DNA from: Crotalaria pallida | Lineage: Eukaryota > Streptophyta > Magnoliopsida > Fabales > Fabaceae | NCBI GenBank assembly: GCA_037953625.1 | Contig: CM075655.1 | Location: forward strand, 116,815,001 to 116,879,000 | Direction of reading: 5' to 3' | DNA length: 64,000 nt | Shown here: piece after piece, positions 50,401 through 62,087 of the stretch | Numbering within the stretch: the first letter of the stretch is position 1 | How the letters are laid out: the number at the start of each line of letters is the position of its first letter | The notes under the pieces: generated by a model | The model's input: only the letters and a program-made list of their open reading frames with translations | Database searches by the model: none | What the model was told of the DNA's origin: nothing | Position numbers and translations under genes: made by a program

Positions 50401-52072
50401 TGCATTATCGTAAACTACCAAATGACCTGTGATCTTGGCTCACCAACATCGTTAATTCTATCTTATTGCCAATTAATGATATCATGTAGAGTATCATATT
50501 GCTATTAGTCAATATCACTTTCACGTAGTAATCAAGAACTATACAACAATTTCTCCTTAAATGGTTTCTTTCCTACTTGAATAAAAAGTAATTGAGGTCT
50601 ATGTTGCTTCTAACATTATATTCCTCGGTAAAATCATCTTTCACTGGCAGTATGCTAGTATAATTCCTTTGAACCCTTAGCCAATTGAAAGGAGTTAAGT
50701 CATAAATTGCTAATGAATAGTAATATTCAACAAATAAGAAGGGGGAGTGGAAGAGAGCGTTGTATCATTTGCAAGTATATAATACTTTCTTGAACCTATC
50801 CGCAAAACCTGAATCTATGGTGACATATAATACTTAATTAATATGGAATCTCTTGTGAAATTAACCCTTTTAGATATGACGAAAGGTTTTTCTTATTGTT
50901 TATTATATTTTGGCCAAAGTTTTCTTTGATAATTACATTTCATAATGACAATAAATTTGGGGTCAAGTCATTGGCTTGCCTATACCCGACAAAGCGAAAC
51001 TTGATGCTCCCAATGGATTTATTGGCATAATATTCCCTATTAATCTTTGTCAGCTGATAGTACATATGGCCAAAATCTTTAAAATAATGCCAAACTTGAA
51101 CTCTACCTGCATTATTGTCTTAGATGAACCTTTAAAAAAATCACCAAAATGCACTTGCATGAAAACTAGCACAAGACTTTTTGGATATAAAGGAAATATT
51201 TTATAAGGGATTGCTTAACCTCAGCCTGAGGATAAAAGGTGAAAAAGTAGAAAAAATGTCTTGGAAAGCTAATCCACTAACTTTTAAAGTCTTAAACATT
51301 TATTTTTTCAATACAAAGATACTTTTTATAGCTTCTTATCCTCAACCCTAAGGGCTGAGGTTAAGAAAATCCATTTTATAATAAGATTCCAATTAAAAAC
51401 GTCTGGTTAATTAATAATTCAATCTAACTGCAAATTGTCTACTCAAAATTTATTTTTATATATCAACGGAAAACCCTAAGATTTTGAAATTTGCAAAGGT
51501 AATTGCTTTCCACTCATTTCTTTGGGATTGTAGGCGTCAAAGTCTTCTTTCAATTAGTGATGATAAATTTTTACAATCAGTGATCACTAAACAAACTTGA
51601 GGTGGTTTAGAAGGAAATTTTTTGAGCAACTAGGAGATACAGTACATGATAGGATTCACTGAATATATCAAAATTAATATTTACTTCAAAATATTGTTTC
51701 CTGAAAAATCAACTTAAGTAAGAATTGTTGAATTCAATCATGAAATTTTACAAACTGCCATAAATTCATATCCAGCTTATATGGCTGATACAGAACTGTA
51801 CCTAAATACGAGGACAAACAATATTTAAAGAAAACACTATCTTCTGATAGTTCTACTGCACCTTCAGCATCTAATTTTCCTGAATGAAGTAAAATCATTA
51901 TATATTGTTGCAAAATAAGTACAATACAATGAAGCAACAGATCCAACAGCCATGAAACAATGTGTCTGCAGTGCTGAACAAATTAAATGGTTATCTTTAT
52001 CACACACTTCTCACCAAAAAAAAGAAGGAAAAAAAAACTTGATAAAACACACTTTCCCTTAGATATAGTCTA
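47435..52072. other. SYMRK upstream region / STR2 downstream region
   Basis: About 4.6 kb of AT-rich DNA between two same-strand genes. It must contain the SYMRK promoter (just right of 47434) and the STR2 3' end. Apart from a small TIR element (51212-51366) I see no coding region. ORFs such as 49590-49862 and 50976-51206 lack family features. Confidence 0.6.
51212..51366. mobile_element. Small TIR element (MITE-like)
   Basis: The left end GCTTAACCTCAGCCTGAGGA and the right end read inwards (CTTAACCTCAGCCCTTAGGG, then TTGAGGATAAGAAG) are imperfect inverses around an AT-rich core of about 150 bp. No clear target duplication. Confidence 0.6.
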
Positions 52073-55000
52073 CTATGACCTCTGGTTCTTTGATGCAAAA
52101 CGAAGGACCACATAAAATAAAATCCTATATAGAACAGCCCAACCTATCATTATAGCCACATTTTCCCACTTCTTAGACTCTTTTGTAGCAATATGAAGAC
52201 TAGTCAAAATAGAATTACCAGTAACATTTATCCCATCATTTCTCCCGAAAACTTTATCCGTTTGGTACTGATTCATCAAGAGCCCTTCATAAGGGTATGT
52301 CATGGTTGATACTTTGTTCATCCAACGCCAATAAATAGGGATATCATGGCCACTCAAGAAGTATCCACAGAACAAGAAGAAAAGTGCAGTGAAGGCAATG
52401 ACGGCAGCATAACCGAGGATGTAGTTTGGAACCACTGAGCTCACAAACACAACAAATGAATTGGTTGAGAGAAGGGAAACAAAGAGGACAATCAAGAAGT
52501 ATATGAAAGAGCCCCGAAGCTCCAAAGCAAACCAAACAATGGCTGCATACACCGAAGCTTGCAGCGCAAGAAACGGCATGTGAGTGACTAGGCCTGCAAT
52601 TGTGTAGGAGGAAGCTCTGTAGGCATTATGTGAAGTCTCCCTGATGAAGATGAACCTCTCTTGGATGAAGGCAGGGACCGCGTCGTTGGAAGAGAAGAAG
52701 AAGAGGCACACCGTGAAGATGAAGAAGCTGAGACGGTTAGTGATTCCTTGCAAATTTTCTTTGGGGTTGTGGAACATAGTGGCCATCATGCCGCCCATGA
52801 TGGTTAAGACCATCAGTCTTGACAGAAAAAGCTCGGGGGTTCTTCTTATGTTTATGAAGTTGCGGCGCATCAGCATCCAAGTCTCTGCTAAGAAGGAATT
52901 TTCAAACTTTGGGCCAAGATGGTCCGGCGAACCAATTGACGGAGTGAGGTAGTCATTCTCATTCACTGTGTAGTCACTGCTACGAGGTGTTGGAGTGGTT
53001 TGCAGGATTTCACTTGAGTATATGTAGCATCCAGGGGAGGCATTACTGCTCATAAGTCATCTCGAAAGTTAATTAAAGATAACAATTTGATACAAAAAGA
53101 TGCAATTCTTGCATAAAGAATTTTTCTTGCCATCTTTACAACAATCAAGGATGACTCAATAATTAATCAACATGTATATATAATACTAATAAGTTGGAAA
53201 CAAATTAGGGAAAGGATATCTGTAAACCAAACTAGTGATCAGCATGCAAATAATTATAAATCAATGTGTTATCAAATGATGGTGATGATGAATTCCTCTA
53301 TGAGGTGATGGATGTAAAAGTGGGCATAGATATGCTGTAACACGAAGTTTGTTTACCCAACCATATACCATAGATTCTGATTAGTCAAGAGACATTATCT
53401 TTAATTATTAATTTTGGATATTTAATTCAATTGACCAATTAGAATCTATGACGCGTGACTGTGGCACGCTTAATGAGAAAATGCTGTACGAATTTTGGAG
53501 TAATATCAAAACTGTTGTAGAAGTGATGTGAAAATTTTAGTATGCAAATTATGAAAGTAACATTACTAAAAAAACAGGTATTGCTGGTTTTTTATCTAAT
53601 GTTTGATAAAGTTTCCCATGCTGATACTTCCAAAAGAATGGTTTACCTTACGGGATTCTTCGCCTTCTGCTCATTCTTAAGTCGTGAAGGCGTGAATTTT
53701 AGAAACGCTGCACTGTTACTGGTGCTCCACGACTTTGATGTATTATTATAAGGACTTCTCAAACTATGATCAAAATCATTTATGTCCCTCCTACTTACTT
53801 GTGATGAGTAAGACAAGTCTTGAGATTGTTGTCCATATCTGCCACGATGTAAAGATGATGGTGCTGGTGAGGGTGCAGCATAAGAAAGTGAGAGTTCCTG
53901 TTGCTCAGACAAAGGAGGTGGTTTCATTCCAGTGCGTGCAAACTCAGCTAGTGCCTCAACTCCAACCTCAGACTGATCATACTCTTGGATCACATCAATA
54001 AGATGCTCAATTGGGTTCTCACCTAAGAAGCACACATATACCGATAAGGGACATATATATGACACAATACAAATGTATTGACAAGAAAAAAAATCACAAG
54101 ATAATTGATCGAACAAAATTTATTGGAGGACATGACAAATATGTTGAAACTAACAAAGTTCATAAGATAATTGAAAGACTGACAAAAAAGTAGTTACAAA
54201 ATATCAGATATCTCGTACATATCATACCAGAGTATCCAATATGTATCATATCAAATAAATATCTATCTGATATGGTATCGTATATATTAGAGTTTCTAAT
54301 ATGTATCCTATGGGAGTATCTTATAGTATCATATCAGATACTATACTGATATGATAACAATTTTGAAGTATCGATGTTACATAGGTCTCACCCTTGGGGA
54401 CTTTGCGTGACATGCGTCCTAAATGGAGGGACACGTCTTTAGGAGAGCCTTGATACATGAGTTGGCCTCTAGCTAGAATGATGAGATGGTCAAGGAGCAA
54501 TTGGATTCTGGATGAAGGTTGGTGGATAGTGAGAATGACAGTGCTGCCACTGCGTGCAATGGCATGAACCTTTTCAATGACACTATGAGCACTGGTGGAG
54601 TCTAGACCTGATGTTGGCTCGTCCAGAAACAGAAGTGATGGTCCATGGATGATGTCCACTCCAATTGAGACCCGCCTTCGCTCTCCACCGGACACTCCTC
54701 TAGTCCCTTCATCTCCTATGTAGGTGTTCCTAGATGACTGCATCACCCAAAATACATTAACATGCAATCAAAAAGTTCTTAAGTGATACTACTGATTAAA
54801 TAAGAAAAAGTTCTTAAACTACATCATTCAATATTAACCACCCCACTTATGAAATCTGCTATTCAATAATAACATTGATCGAGTTTTTTTCTGCTAAGTA
54901 GAGTTGGCTACGTGGATCAATCTATGTCAAAGTGTTGTATGATACATCATACTTTAGACAAATCATTTAGATATTAAACCTTCATCTATAGTTTTTTATG

Positions 55001-56044
55001 GCTTCTATACCTGCGTAGATTTGATTGGTCTACCCTTTACTCATCTACTTTTTTTATGGGCTTCTACTAGCAAGGAAGCACCGACACTTTATATTTGTTC
55101 CTAATACGTGTCGGATATGTATCGTGTCCTGTGTCGGACACATATTCATTTTAGACACTCCTAACCATATTATTTAACATTTTATATTTCTTTTGCCGTA
55201 TCCCTATATCAAGTGTTATATGGTATCCCATGTCATAAAGAGTCGGTCCTTCCTTGCCTACAGGTAGTCTATGCATGCATCAACCATCTATGACAAAATT
55301 CTACCATCTTTTCCACAATAGTTACATGCTATTTAAATTTCTCTCTAATGTATTTATTCATAATCCATTCTTGTCTACAGTATAAGTTCTGCGGCCTATA
55401 GTTATCGGTTATAGCATTAAATTTTGTAATTAAAGGGCAAAAATGTGGAACATATTAAGTGGTATATCATAAGGCATGAGAACTTGTTAAAAATATGTTG
55501 TTAGTGATGAATTTTATTACAAAGATGATCATTCCAAATCCAAAGGTTTTAAAGAGAAACTTACAGATAAACCAAGCTGCTCAATGAGCTTCTCAACCCT
55601 CTGCTTCTTATCAGCAGATGAAAGTGGGCCAAGGCGGAAATCAGCAGCAAAGATCAAAGTCTCATAGACAGTAAGCATTGGAAAAAGCCTATCCTCCTGC
55701 ATAATATATGCAGAAGTTCTTTTGATCAAACTTGCACTCACAGTTTTCCCATCCAATGAGACCCTCCCTTTAAGGCTCCCACTTGCAATCCTCCCTGCAA
55801 GTCCATCCAAGAAAGTTGACTTCCCTGCACCACTAGGCCCCATCACTGCAGTTATGCAACCCTTTGGTGCATAACCAGTTATATCATGCAGCAAGTCCAC
55901 CTCTTCCTTTGACCACTTGTCATCAACTTTCTTCTTCTTTGTCACTGTGTATGTAAGGCCTGAAAACTCTAGTCCACCAGTGAAACTCACTGGTTTCTTT
56001 ATGTCAATCACTGTTTCGTGACGATAACCATTGGCTTTAGTCAT
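52073..56044 (-). CDS. STR2: ABCG half-transporter STR2 (STUNTED ARBUSCULE 2)
   Basis: A half-size ABCG (WBC) transporter. STR and STR2 form a heterodimer in the periarbuscular membrane, required for arbuscule development and thought to export lipid to mycorrhizal fungi. Four exons join in frame: 56044-55565, 54737-54392, 54022-53647, 53045-52073. The product is 724 residues, close to my recollection of Medicago STR2. The ATP-binding domain shows Walker A GPSGAGKST (69-77), signature VSGGE (175-179) and Walker B LLFLDEP (195-201). A Ser/Pro-rich linker follows, then the ABC2 membrane domain with about six helices (SRLMVLTIMGGMMATMF, FFIFTVCLFFFSSNDAVPAF, YAAVIAFTALFFLFCGYFLS) ending LRFASKNQRS. 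The start MTKANGYRHETVIDIKKPV aligns with the family's N-terminus. An in-frame upstream ORF ends 12 bases before it. AM-dependent expression is expected from the family. Confidence 0.95.
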
Positions 56045-56056
56045 GTTAATTTCAGT

Positions 56057-56275
56057 TTAAGGTATCACCAAGTTAAAAATAGTTTGATCAGAAAAATTAA
56101 AGAGCCTATGCTCCCCAAAACTGAGGGAGATGCCAGATAAGGGAGTATTATAAGGGGAAGGAACGTAACAGTGTAGAAAAGGACTTGGTGCAGCTGGTGG
56201 TGATGTTTGAGGAGATGCTTCCAAAGCTATCAGAATGCTGTCTTCATTGAAGAATCCATTTGAGGTTGTTTCCAT
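56057..56275 (-). CDS. 72-codon upstream ORF in the STR2 leader, in frame with STR2
   Basis: An ORF of 72 codons (METTSNGFFNEDSILIALEA..., Pro/Ser-rich centre PQTSPPAAPSPF) ends with TAA at 56059-56057, only 12 bases before the STR2 ATG and in the same reading frame. A TATA-like box at 56419-56426 would place it within the mRNA leader. It could be a repressive uORF, or an N-terminal extension cut off by a single stop. I recognise no domain in it. Its coding status is unproven. Confidence 0.4.
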   Translation of the reverse strand: METTSNGFFNEDSILIALEASPQTSPPAAPSPFLHCYVPSPYNTPLSGISLSFGEHRLFNFSDQTIFNLVIP

Positions 56276-56418
56276 CGAAAAGAAGAAAATGGTTTCTTGG
56301 TTTCTTCATTGTTTGTTTGATTATATTCGTTTAGATCAAACATTAGCATGCATATATAAAATGTAATATAAATATAATTCAAAAAAGAAAGCCTGGCTAT
56401 GAACCTTAATCTTTTGGA

Positions 56419-56426
56419 TTTATATA
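56419..56426 (-). promoter_or_regulatory. TATA-box candidate for STR2
   Basis: The minus strand reads TATATAAA here, about 375 bases upstream of the STR2 ATG. It would give a leader of roughly 340 bases containing the 72-codon ORF. No other strong TATA lies between it and the start codon. Confidence 0.4.
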
Positions 56427-56445
56427 TGCTACCTAATTGTGACAC

Positions 56446-57414
56446 AACGATGTTACCAATTTTGAATAAAAGTTATTAAAACTTATAGGTAACTTTCTTC
56501 TTTGGTATAAATAATTTACCATTTAGAAAGGCAGAAAGGTATATTAGAAATGTGAGAACTGATATCCATAAATTATTTGTATCTATGTTCCACGAATGGT
56601 TATTGAGTTTGAGTCTTTACGCTTCAGTATTCGGCACATGAAAATAAAAATGTCCTTGTCCTGTTGTCCATGTAACTTTCAAGAAGAAACTTCCTATATA
56701 AGCTGTCAAATATTAAGTGTTGAAGGCATGAAGGGATGATCGATCATCTAAGCTGGAATACTTTGTTTTCCCTTTCTTTTTTTTTCTTTTTTTTTTAACC
56801 TTCCGAGCAATTAGGATCTACATGTTTTGGCATTTTATCTACTAAGACTTTCTTTCCTAGCATGCAATTTTTTTCATGAAGTTTCACCTTTCGTTGTCAG
56901 AAGGTGTGTTATGCGATGAGTATATAGTTGTAATCCTCATTGTCCATTGAGGATTAATATTTCCTTGGAAACAGAAAGCTAAATGATGAGGGTAACTAAT
57001 TTATATTATGACCATGGTACATAGCAGCTAAATGAGACATACAAATTACTACATGACAAATGCTCCCTCGAGTGTCCTACATGTAACATCATATCAGGGA
57101 AATTTGTTACATAAAATGGATTAACGCTGGCATTAAAAATTGTAAATATTTAATATACGTTTCTAAAATTATTCTTGTAATTGTTATTGGTATTCTAAAA
57201 AATGTTGATTTAATATGTGTGTTTTTTAAAAAAAATATTGTTGAAAATTGAAATGAAATAACCAAATTTTAAAAAAAAATCCTAGGCGGGGGAAATAAGC
57301 TATAAGAGAAAAGAGTGTTTCCTAAAAAATACAATGTAACTTATAAATAAGAACAAAGAATTCTTCTAAAATATGAACTATAAATAAAACCAAAGGAAAT
57401 ATTATTAGAAATTA
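56446..57414. other. STR2 upstream region
   Basis: Presumed promoter of STR2. A purine-rich AAGAAGAAAC at 56680-56689 reads GTTTCTTCTT on the gene strand, loosely like the CTTC-type motifs reported for mycorrhiza genes. The match is weak. No gene seen. Confidence 0.35.
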
Positions 57415-57803
57415 ATCCCTCCGTCCCTAATTATAAGGTCCTCTTAGATAAAAAAATTTGGTCCTAAATACAAGACCCTCTTGTAATTTTTTCCAAAATT
57501 ACCCTTACATCTAATCATTGTGGTCTAAGTTTTTGTGAGAAGAAATAAATAAAATTGTATTGGAATATGAAATTGAGCTTGTTTAATGGTGTAAATGACT
57601 TGAAAATTGATTCACTGCATTAAATATAGATGATGGAGTATCTAGGAATTAAATTAATTATTGAAAAATGAAAATATTTATTATGTTCTAATAATTGATA
57701 GAGGGATATTTTTGGAAGAACATATCAATTTTAATATAGAATTCAACAACATTGGTGGACGTAAAAATGCCCAAGAGAGCCTTGTAATTAGGGACAGAGG
57801 GAG
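57415..57803. mobile_element. Stowaway MITE (Tc1/mariner), 389 bp
   Basis: The left end ATCCCTCCGTCCCTAATTAT and the right end read inwards CTCCCTCTGTCCCTAATTAC match the Stowaway terminal consensus (CTCCCTCCGT) with one change at the left tip. It is flanked by the TA dinucleotide (57413-57414 and 57804-57805). It lies about 1.4 kb upstream of STR2. Confidence 0.9.
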
Positions 57804-57854
57804 TATAAGATAAGGGTTTATGTTTAGAAACAAGAGAAGTTCAAATTCCATTAG

Positions 57855-58670
57855 ATTTGTTTGGCACATGGAATTGGAATTCTGGTGTTTGGTTGTGCAC
57901 TTGGAATTAGAATCACAATTCTAAACTCAATTTCATGGAATTAGATTATAACTAAAAATGCAAAAACACAATTCCTACCCACTAAACCTCGAAATTTCAA
58001 TAATACCATAACCACTCTACTGGTCCACGATACAGATGGCAATTCATGCTACCCGATCGGGTTTGGGCATGGCCAAAAAAGGTCGGATGAAATTTGGGCA
58101 AAAAATATGTAGCTAAACCTGGTAACAGATCACCTTTTTAATTAGATCGAGGTGATATTAATGGGTTGACCTGAAGCCCGGTTGGTTCTAATTTTATTAA
58201 AGGGTGCCAAAAAGGCCGAAGATCTATTTGGAACGTAGTTTAAAAAATCTAAATCCGCTTATTAATCAGGTTTGTGGATATCAGTCCGAACGAGTCGAAC
58301 TTTTTTAATTTGATAGCTCTAGTTCATCCCAATGTTTCATCTTTTAATCTTCTCCATTCTAAAAATCTTGTCATTTTCATGACTTTCTTTACCCCTCCCA
58401 TCTATCATTTAACATCATTGAAATAAATTATTATCGGCATCAAACTAATCCAATGTCTCCATGATACAAGCGATGATATCGATACACACAAAAAGTTGTT
58501 GCAATGACGCAAATAAATAATGATGACGACATGAAATACAAATAATGGAATACAATTAATTGAATTAAAAATTAAATTCTACATTTTAATTCTTTGTATA
58601 ATTCAAACACGAAATCATAATCCAACTCAATTCCAATTCCAAAATGCAATTCCAACGCCAAACGGATTTT
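57855..58670. mobile_element. Possible TIR element rich in AATTCCAATTCC
   Basis: The left part has GTTTGGCACATGGAATTGGAATTC and the right part the inverse, AATTCCAATTCC followed by CAATTCCAACGCCAAACGG. Both tips carry GTTTGGC/GCCAAAC. The interior is AT-rich and includes a patch (58030-58320) resembling other dispersed repeats. Target duplication not determined. Confidence 0.45.
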
Positions 58671-58758
58671 GAAAACTTAATACACAACATATTTTACATA
58701 TTGCCTTAGTTGACAACCACACAAACGACAAGCAGAGCGAGCAACAAGTGGGGAAATG

Positions 58759-59510
58759 TCATGGAAAAGCCATGATCACAGACTTGACATTGTTAGGAAT
58801 GGATTTGACAGAGTATGTGGTGAATCCAGCCATTTTGATCACATAATCCCATTCTTCCAGAGTCCTCTCTTTACCTAAGTGTGTATGTGCCATCATTACC
58901 ATGTCCAGCACCAACCCTACATCCTTTAAGCTCCCTTGCTTCCCTCCTTCTTCAATCACTGCCTCCACAATTATAACCCTTCCTTTTTCCTTTGTAATGG
59001 CTTCCCTACACTTCTTTAAGATTTGAATGCACTCTTCATCTGCCCAATCATGCAAAACCCACTACGCAAGCAACAAATTAATGATAACCAAAAAAAAAAT
59101 GTAGTGTAAATCGAATATGGATCTGCTGTATTCACACAAAGTCAAAAAGCGACCGCAAGCAATCATAGCCATTAAAATTTTTAATTTTAAGATAAAAGAA
59201 AACTAAAAATAAAAGTAATTAGAGTGATATGGATTGTAAATCCGTAAGTGCAGCAATTGTAGCAAAAATCGACTGCATGGATCCAGAATCCAGATGAATT
59301 CCAGGTTTGTGTTATTAATTCTTATATAATTACAAATTGATTATAAAAAATTGAAACAAATGAAATTGTTTCTCTACACCATCTAAAAAATATCAAAAAA
59401 CAAAAAGAAAACGAAATTAAGTTCTCAACGCGAGTGTTATAAAAAGAGAAAAATAATTAATACAAGATTCAATGTTATTTAAGTAGAATTAGTTAATCTT
59501 ATTTATGCAT

Positions 59511-59558
<48 letters not shown>

Positions 59559-60725
59559 ACTATCTATATATAAAAGGATCCCTTTTCGAGGGACCACGTT
59601 TGCCGGAGAAAATCGAGGCACCACATTTGTCCCGTGAAGCTTTCCTCGCACCAGAGAGTTTGTAGGTAGATAATCATTATCTCTAATCAAAATTACAATT
59701 TAAAATTAAATAAATTATTTAAATTTATTTAATCATTATATGTATGTAAAATTATTATCCTCAATTATTTTTCGGAAAAGAAAGTAATTATTGTCCTCAA
59801 TAAAAGTATTTAAAAAAATATTAAAAAATCACAAATTTATTTAATCATTATCTGTACGTGAAATCATTATCCTCGATTTGTTAAAAAAAAGTAATCATTA
59901 TCCTCAACAAAAATATTAAAAAATTTATAATAGTAATCATTAACCAAATTACAATTTGAAATTAAATTAATTATTTAAATTTATATAATCATTATCTGTA
60001 TGTGAAATCATTATCCTCAATTTGTTGAACAAATCATTATCCTCAACAAAAATATTTAAAAATATTAAAAAGATCACTATATATATAATAGGCTCTCCCA
60101 CTCAATTTTTAAAGTTCTATCTAATTCTAAGATTTCTCTTCTTCAAATTCTCTCTTTTATTTTTATTTTTTCCCTCGTTCCTCTACTTAAAGCTCTTAAT
60201 TTTGATTTTTGAGTGTTTGATGAATCACTTATTAGATGATGCATATTTTGTTATACTTTTAATTGACTTTTGTTTATTCCTTTACTTAGAGCTCTTAATT
60301 TTGATTTTTGAGTGTTTGATGAATTACTTATTAGATGATGCATATTTTGTTATACTTTTAATTGACTTTTTTTTAATGCTAATTTCAGGAAAAATGACAG
60401 CAATGAGTTACTTTAAACAAGAGCATGACCTTGGTAAGTATTTTTTTTTTTTTGAAATTTTGGTAAGTTGTTATACATACTTACTTTGATTATTCTTTGT
60501 TGAAAGAATATGCAAATAATTGATCTTTTTCTCTTTTCAAAAAAAAAAAAGAAGGGCTCTCCTAGGATTAGGAAGAAATACCTTGATCGTATTCCGGTGA
60601 GAAATAATTTTGGTGAGTCTTTTGCCTGATTGAAGAAACAATGTTTTTCGATTTTTATTTATGATATTTTTTCGTTTTTGTCATGAGATAAGATAAATGA
60701 TGAAAAAGATCAAAATATTTAAATA

Positions 60726-60761
<36 letters not shown>

Positions 60762-62040
60762 GTGATAATTATATTAAAAAAATAATAATGGTAAAAGAAT
60801 ATTAATTTATCCATCAAATAAATATAAGAAATATCTTATAATATCATCCAATAAAAAAATCAGAATTTATAATTTTGGTTTAATTATGTATAATTTTTCA
60901 TATTAGATGTGATAATTATATTTAAAATATGCTAAATTATCATGTCTTATGCAATAGAAAATATTTTGATTTATCTTTAAATCTACTCATAATACCATCA
61001 AACAAAAAATATAAAAAAAGTTTAATTTTCATTTCACTCTAATAATTAATCATAATATCATGATAAAACGTGTTAATTCATCGATCAACTAAATAAGGAA
61101 TACATTAATTTAATACTCATCTATACATAGACAAATAAAATATTAAATATATATAAAAAAAAGAGCCAACATTATATTCATAATAAAATGCAATGTGTTA
61201 ACCAAGATAGTCAAAAATAACAATTTCAATGTCGTCTTCATGTTCTATGAAATAGTGGATATTCCAATTTATCCTTAAATTTTCTCATAATACCATTAAA
61301 CAAAAGAGATCAAAATATTTAATTCTGATTTGTTTTTAATTATCATAATAAAGTTGATAAGCATATAAAAATATTAATTTATCTATTAAATAAATAAGGA
61401 AGATCTAATTCTTATTTATTTTTGATTCATCATAATAAAGTTAATAATCATGTAAAAAATTGTTAATTTATCCGTTGAATAAATAAGGAAAATCTCAGAA
61501 AAAAATGTTATTTTTTATTTATAAGGAAGTACAAAAATTTTCAACAACCTCATTTTTTATTGTTGTTTAATAATAATCTTTACTTTAAAATATTTAAATA
61601 TTAATAATTCGTGCATTGCACAGGATAAAAATAAAAAAGTTTAATTTTGATTCCACTCTAATTAATAAAACATGCTAATTATCGATATTAAAATAAGGAA
61701 TACATTAATTTAATATTTATTTATACATAAATAAATATAATATTAAAAAATGAACTGTCATTATCTTCCAATGAATTCATGTCCAATGAAATAAGGGTTA
61801 TTATGATTTATCATTAATTATTTTCATAATACTATCAAACAAAAAAATCAAAATAATAATAATAATTTTTGATTTATCATAATAAAGTATATTGAATAAT
61901 TTTTTTTTTTATAATTATTTTTGTTATTGTTTAATAATAATCTTTCTTTATAATGAAAATAATAATAATCTTTAATTTAAAATATTTAATATAAAAAAAT
62001 TTAATATCAACAACCCGTGCATTGCACGGGATAAGAGCTA

Positions 62041-62087
<47 letters not shown>

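Larger units (their letters stand above)
59556..62041 (+). mobile_element. Non-autonomous Helitron, 2486 bp, in the OMT intron
   Basis: The 5' end reads A|TCTACTATCTATATATAAAA. The 3' end has the hairpin CCCGTGC-ATT-GCACGGG (62014-62030), seven bases (ATAAGAG) and the terminal CTAG (62038-62041)|T. TC start, CTRR end, subterminal hairpin and A|T insertion without target duplication are the Helitron hallmarks. The interior is AT-rich and lacks a Rep/helicase gene. It holds a 99-bp tandem duplication and an ATG8-like gene fragment. A degenerate second hairpin (TTCGTGCATTGCACAGGA, about 61607-61624) suggests an older nested 3' end. Confidence 0.87.

Noticed and set aside
52644..52952. ORF on the plus strand across STR2 exon 4
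   Set aside because: Antisense shadow of the ABC2 domain coding sequence.
56680..56690. Mycorrhiza-specific CTTC promoter motif upstream of STR2
   Set aside because: Only a partial match to the reported motif, and such short words are expected by chance in AT-rich DNA.
60022..60489. 155-residue Phe/Leu-rich plus-strand ORF
   Set aside because: A product of the AT-rich 99-bp duplication. Only its last part overlaps the ATG8-like piece, which is better explained as a spliced fragment.
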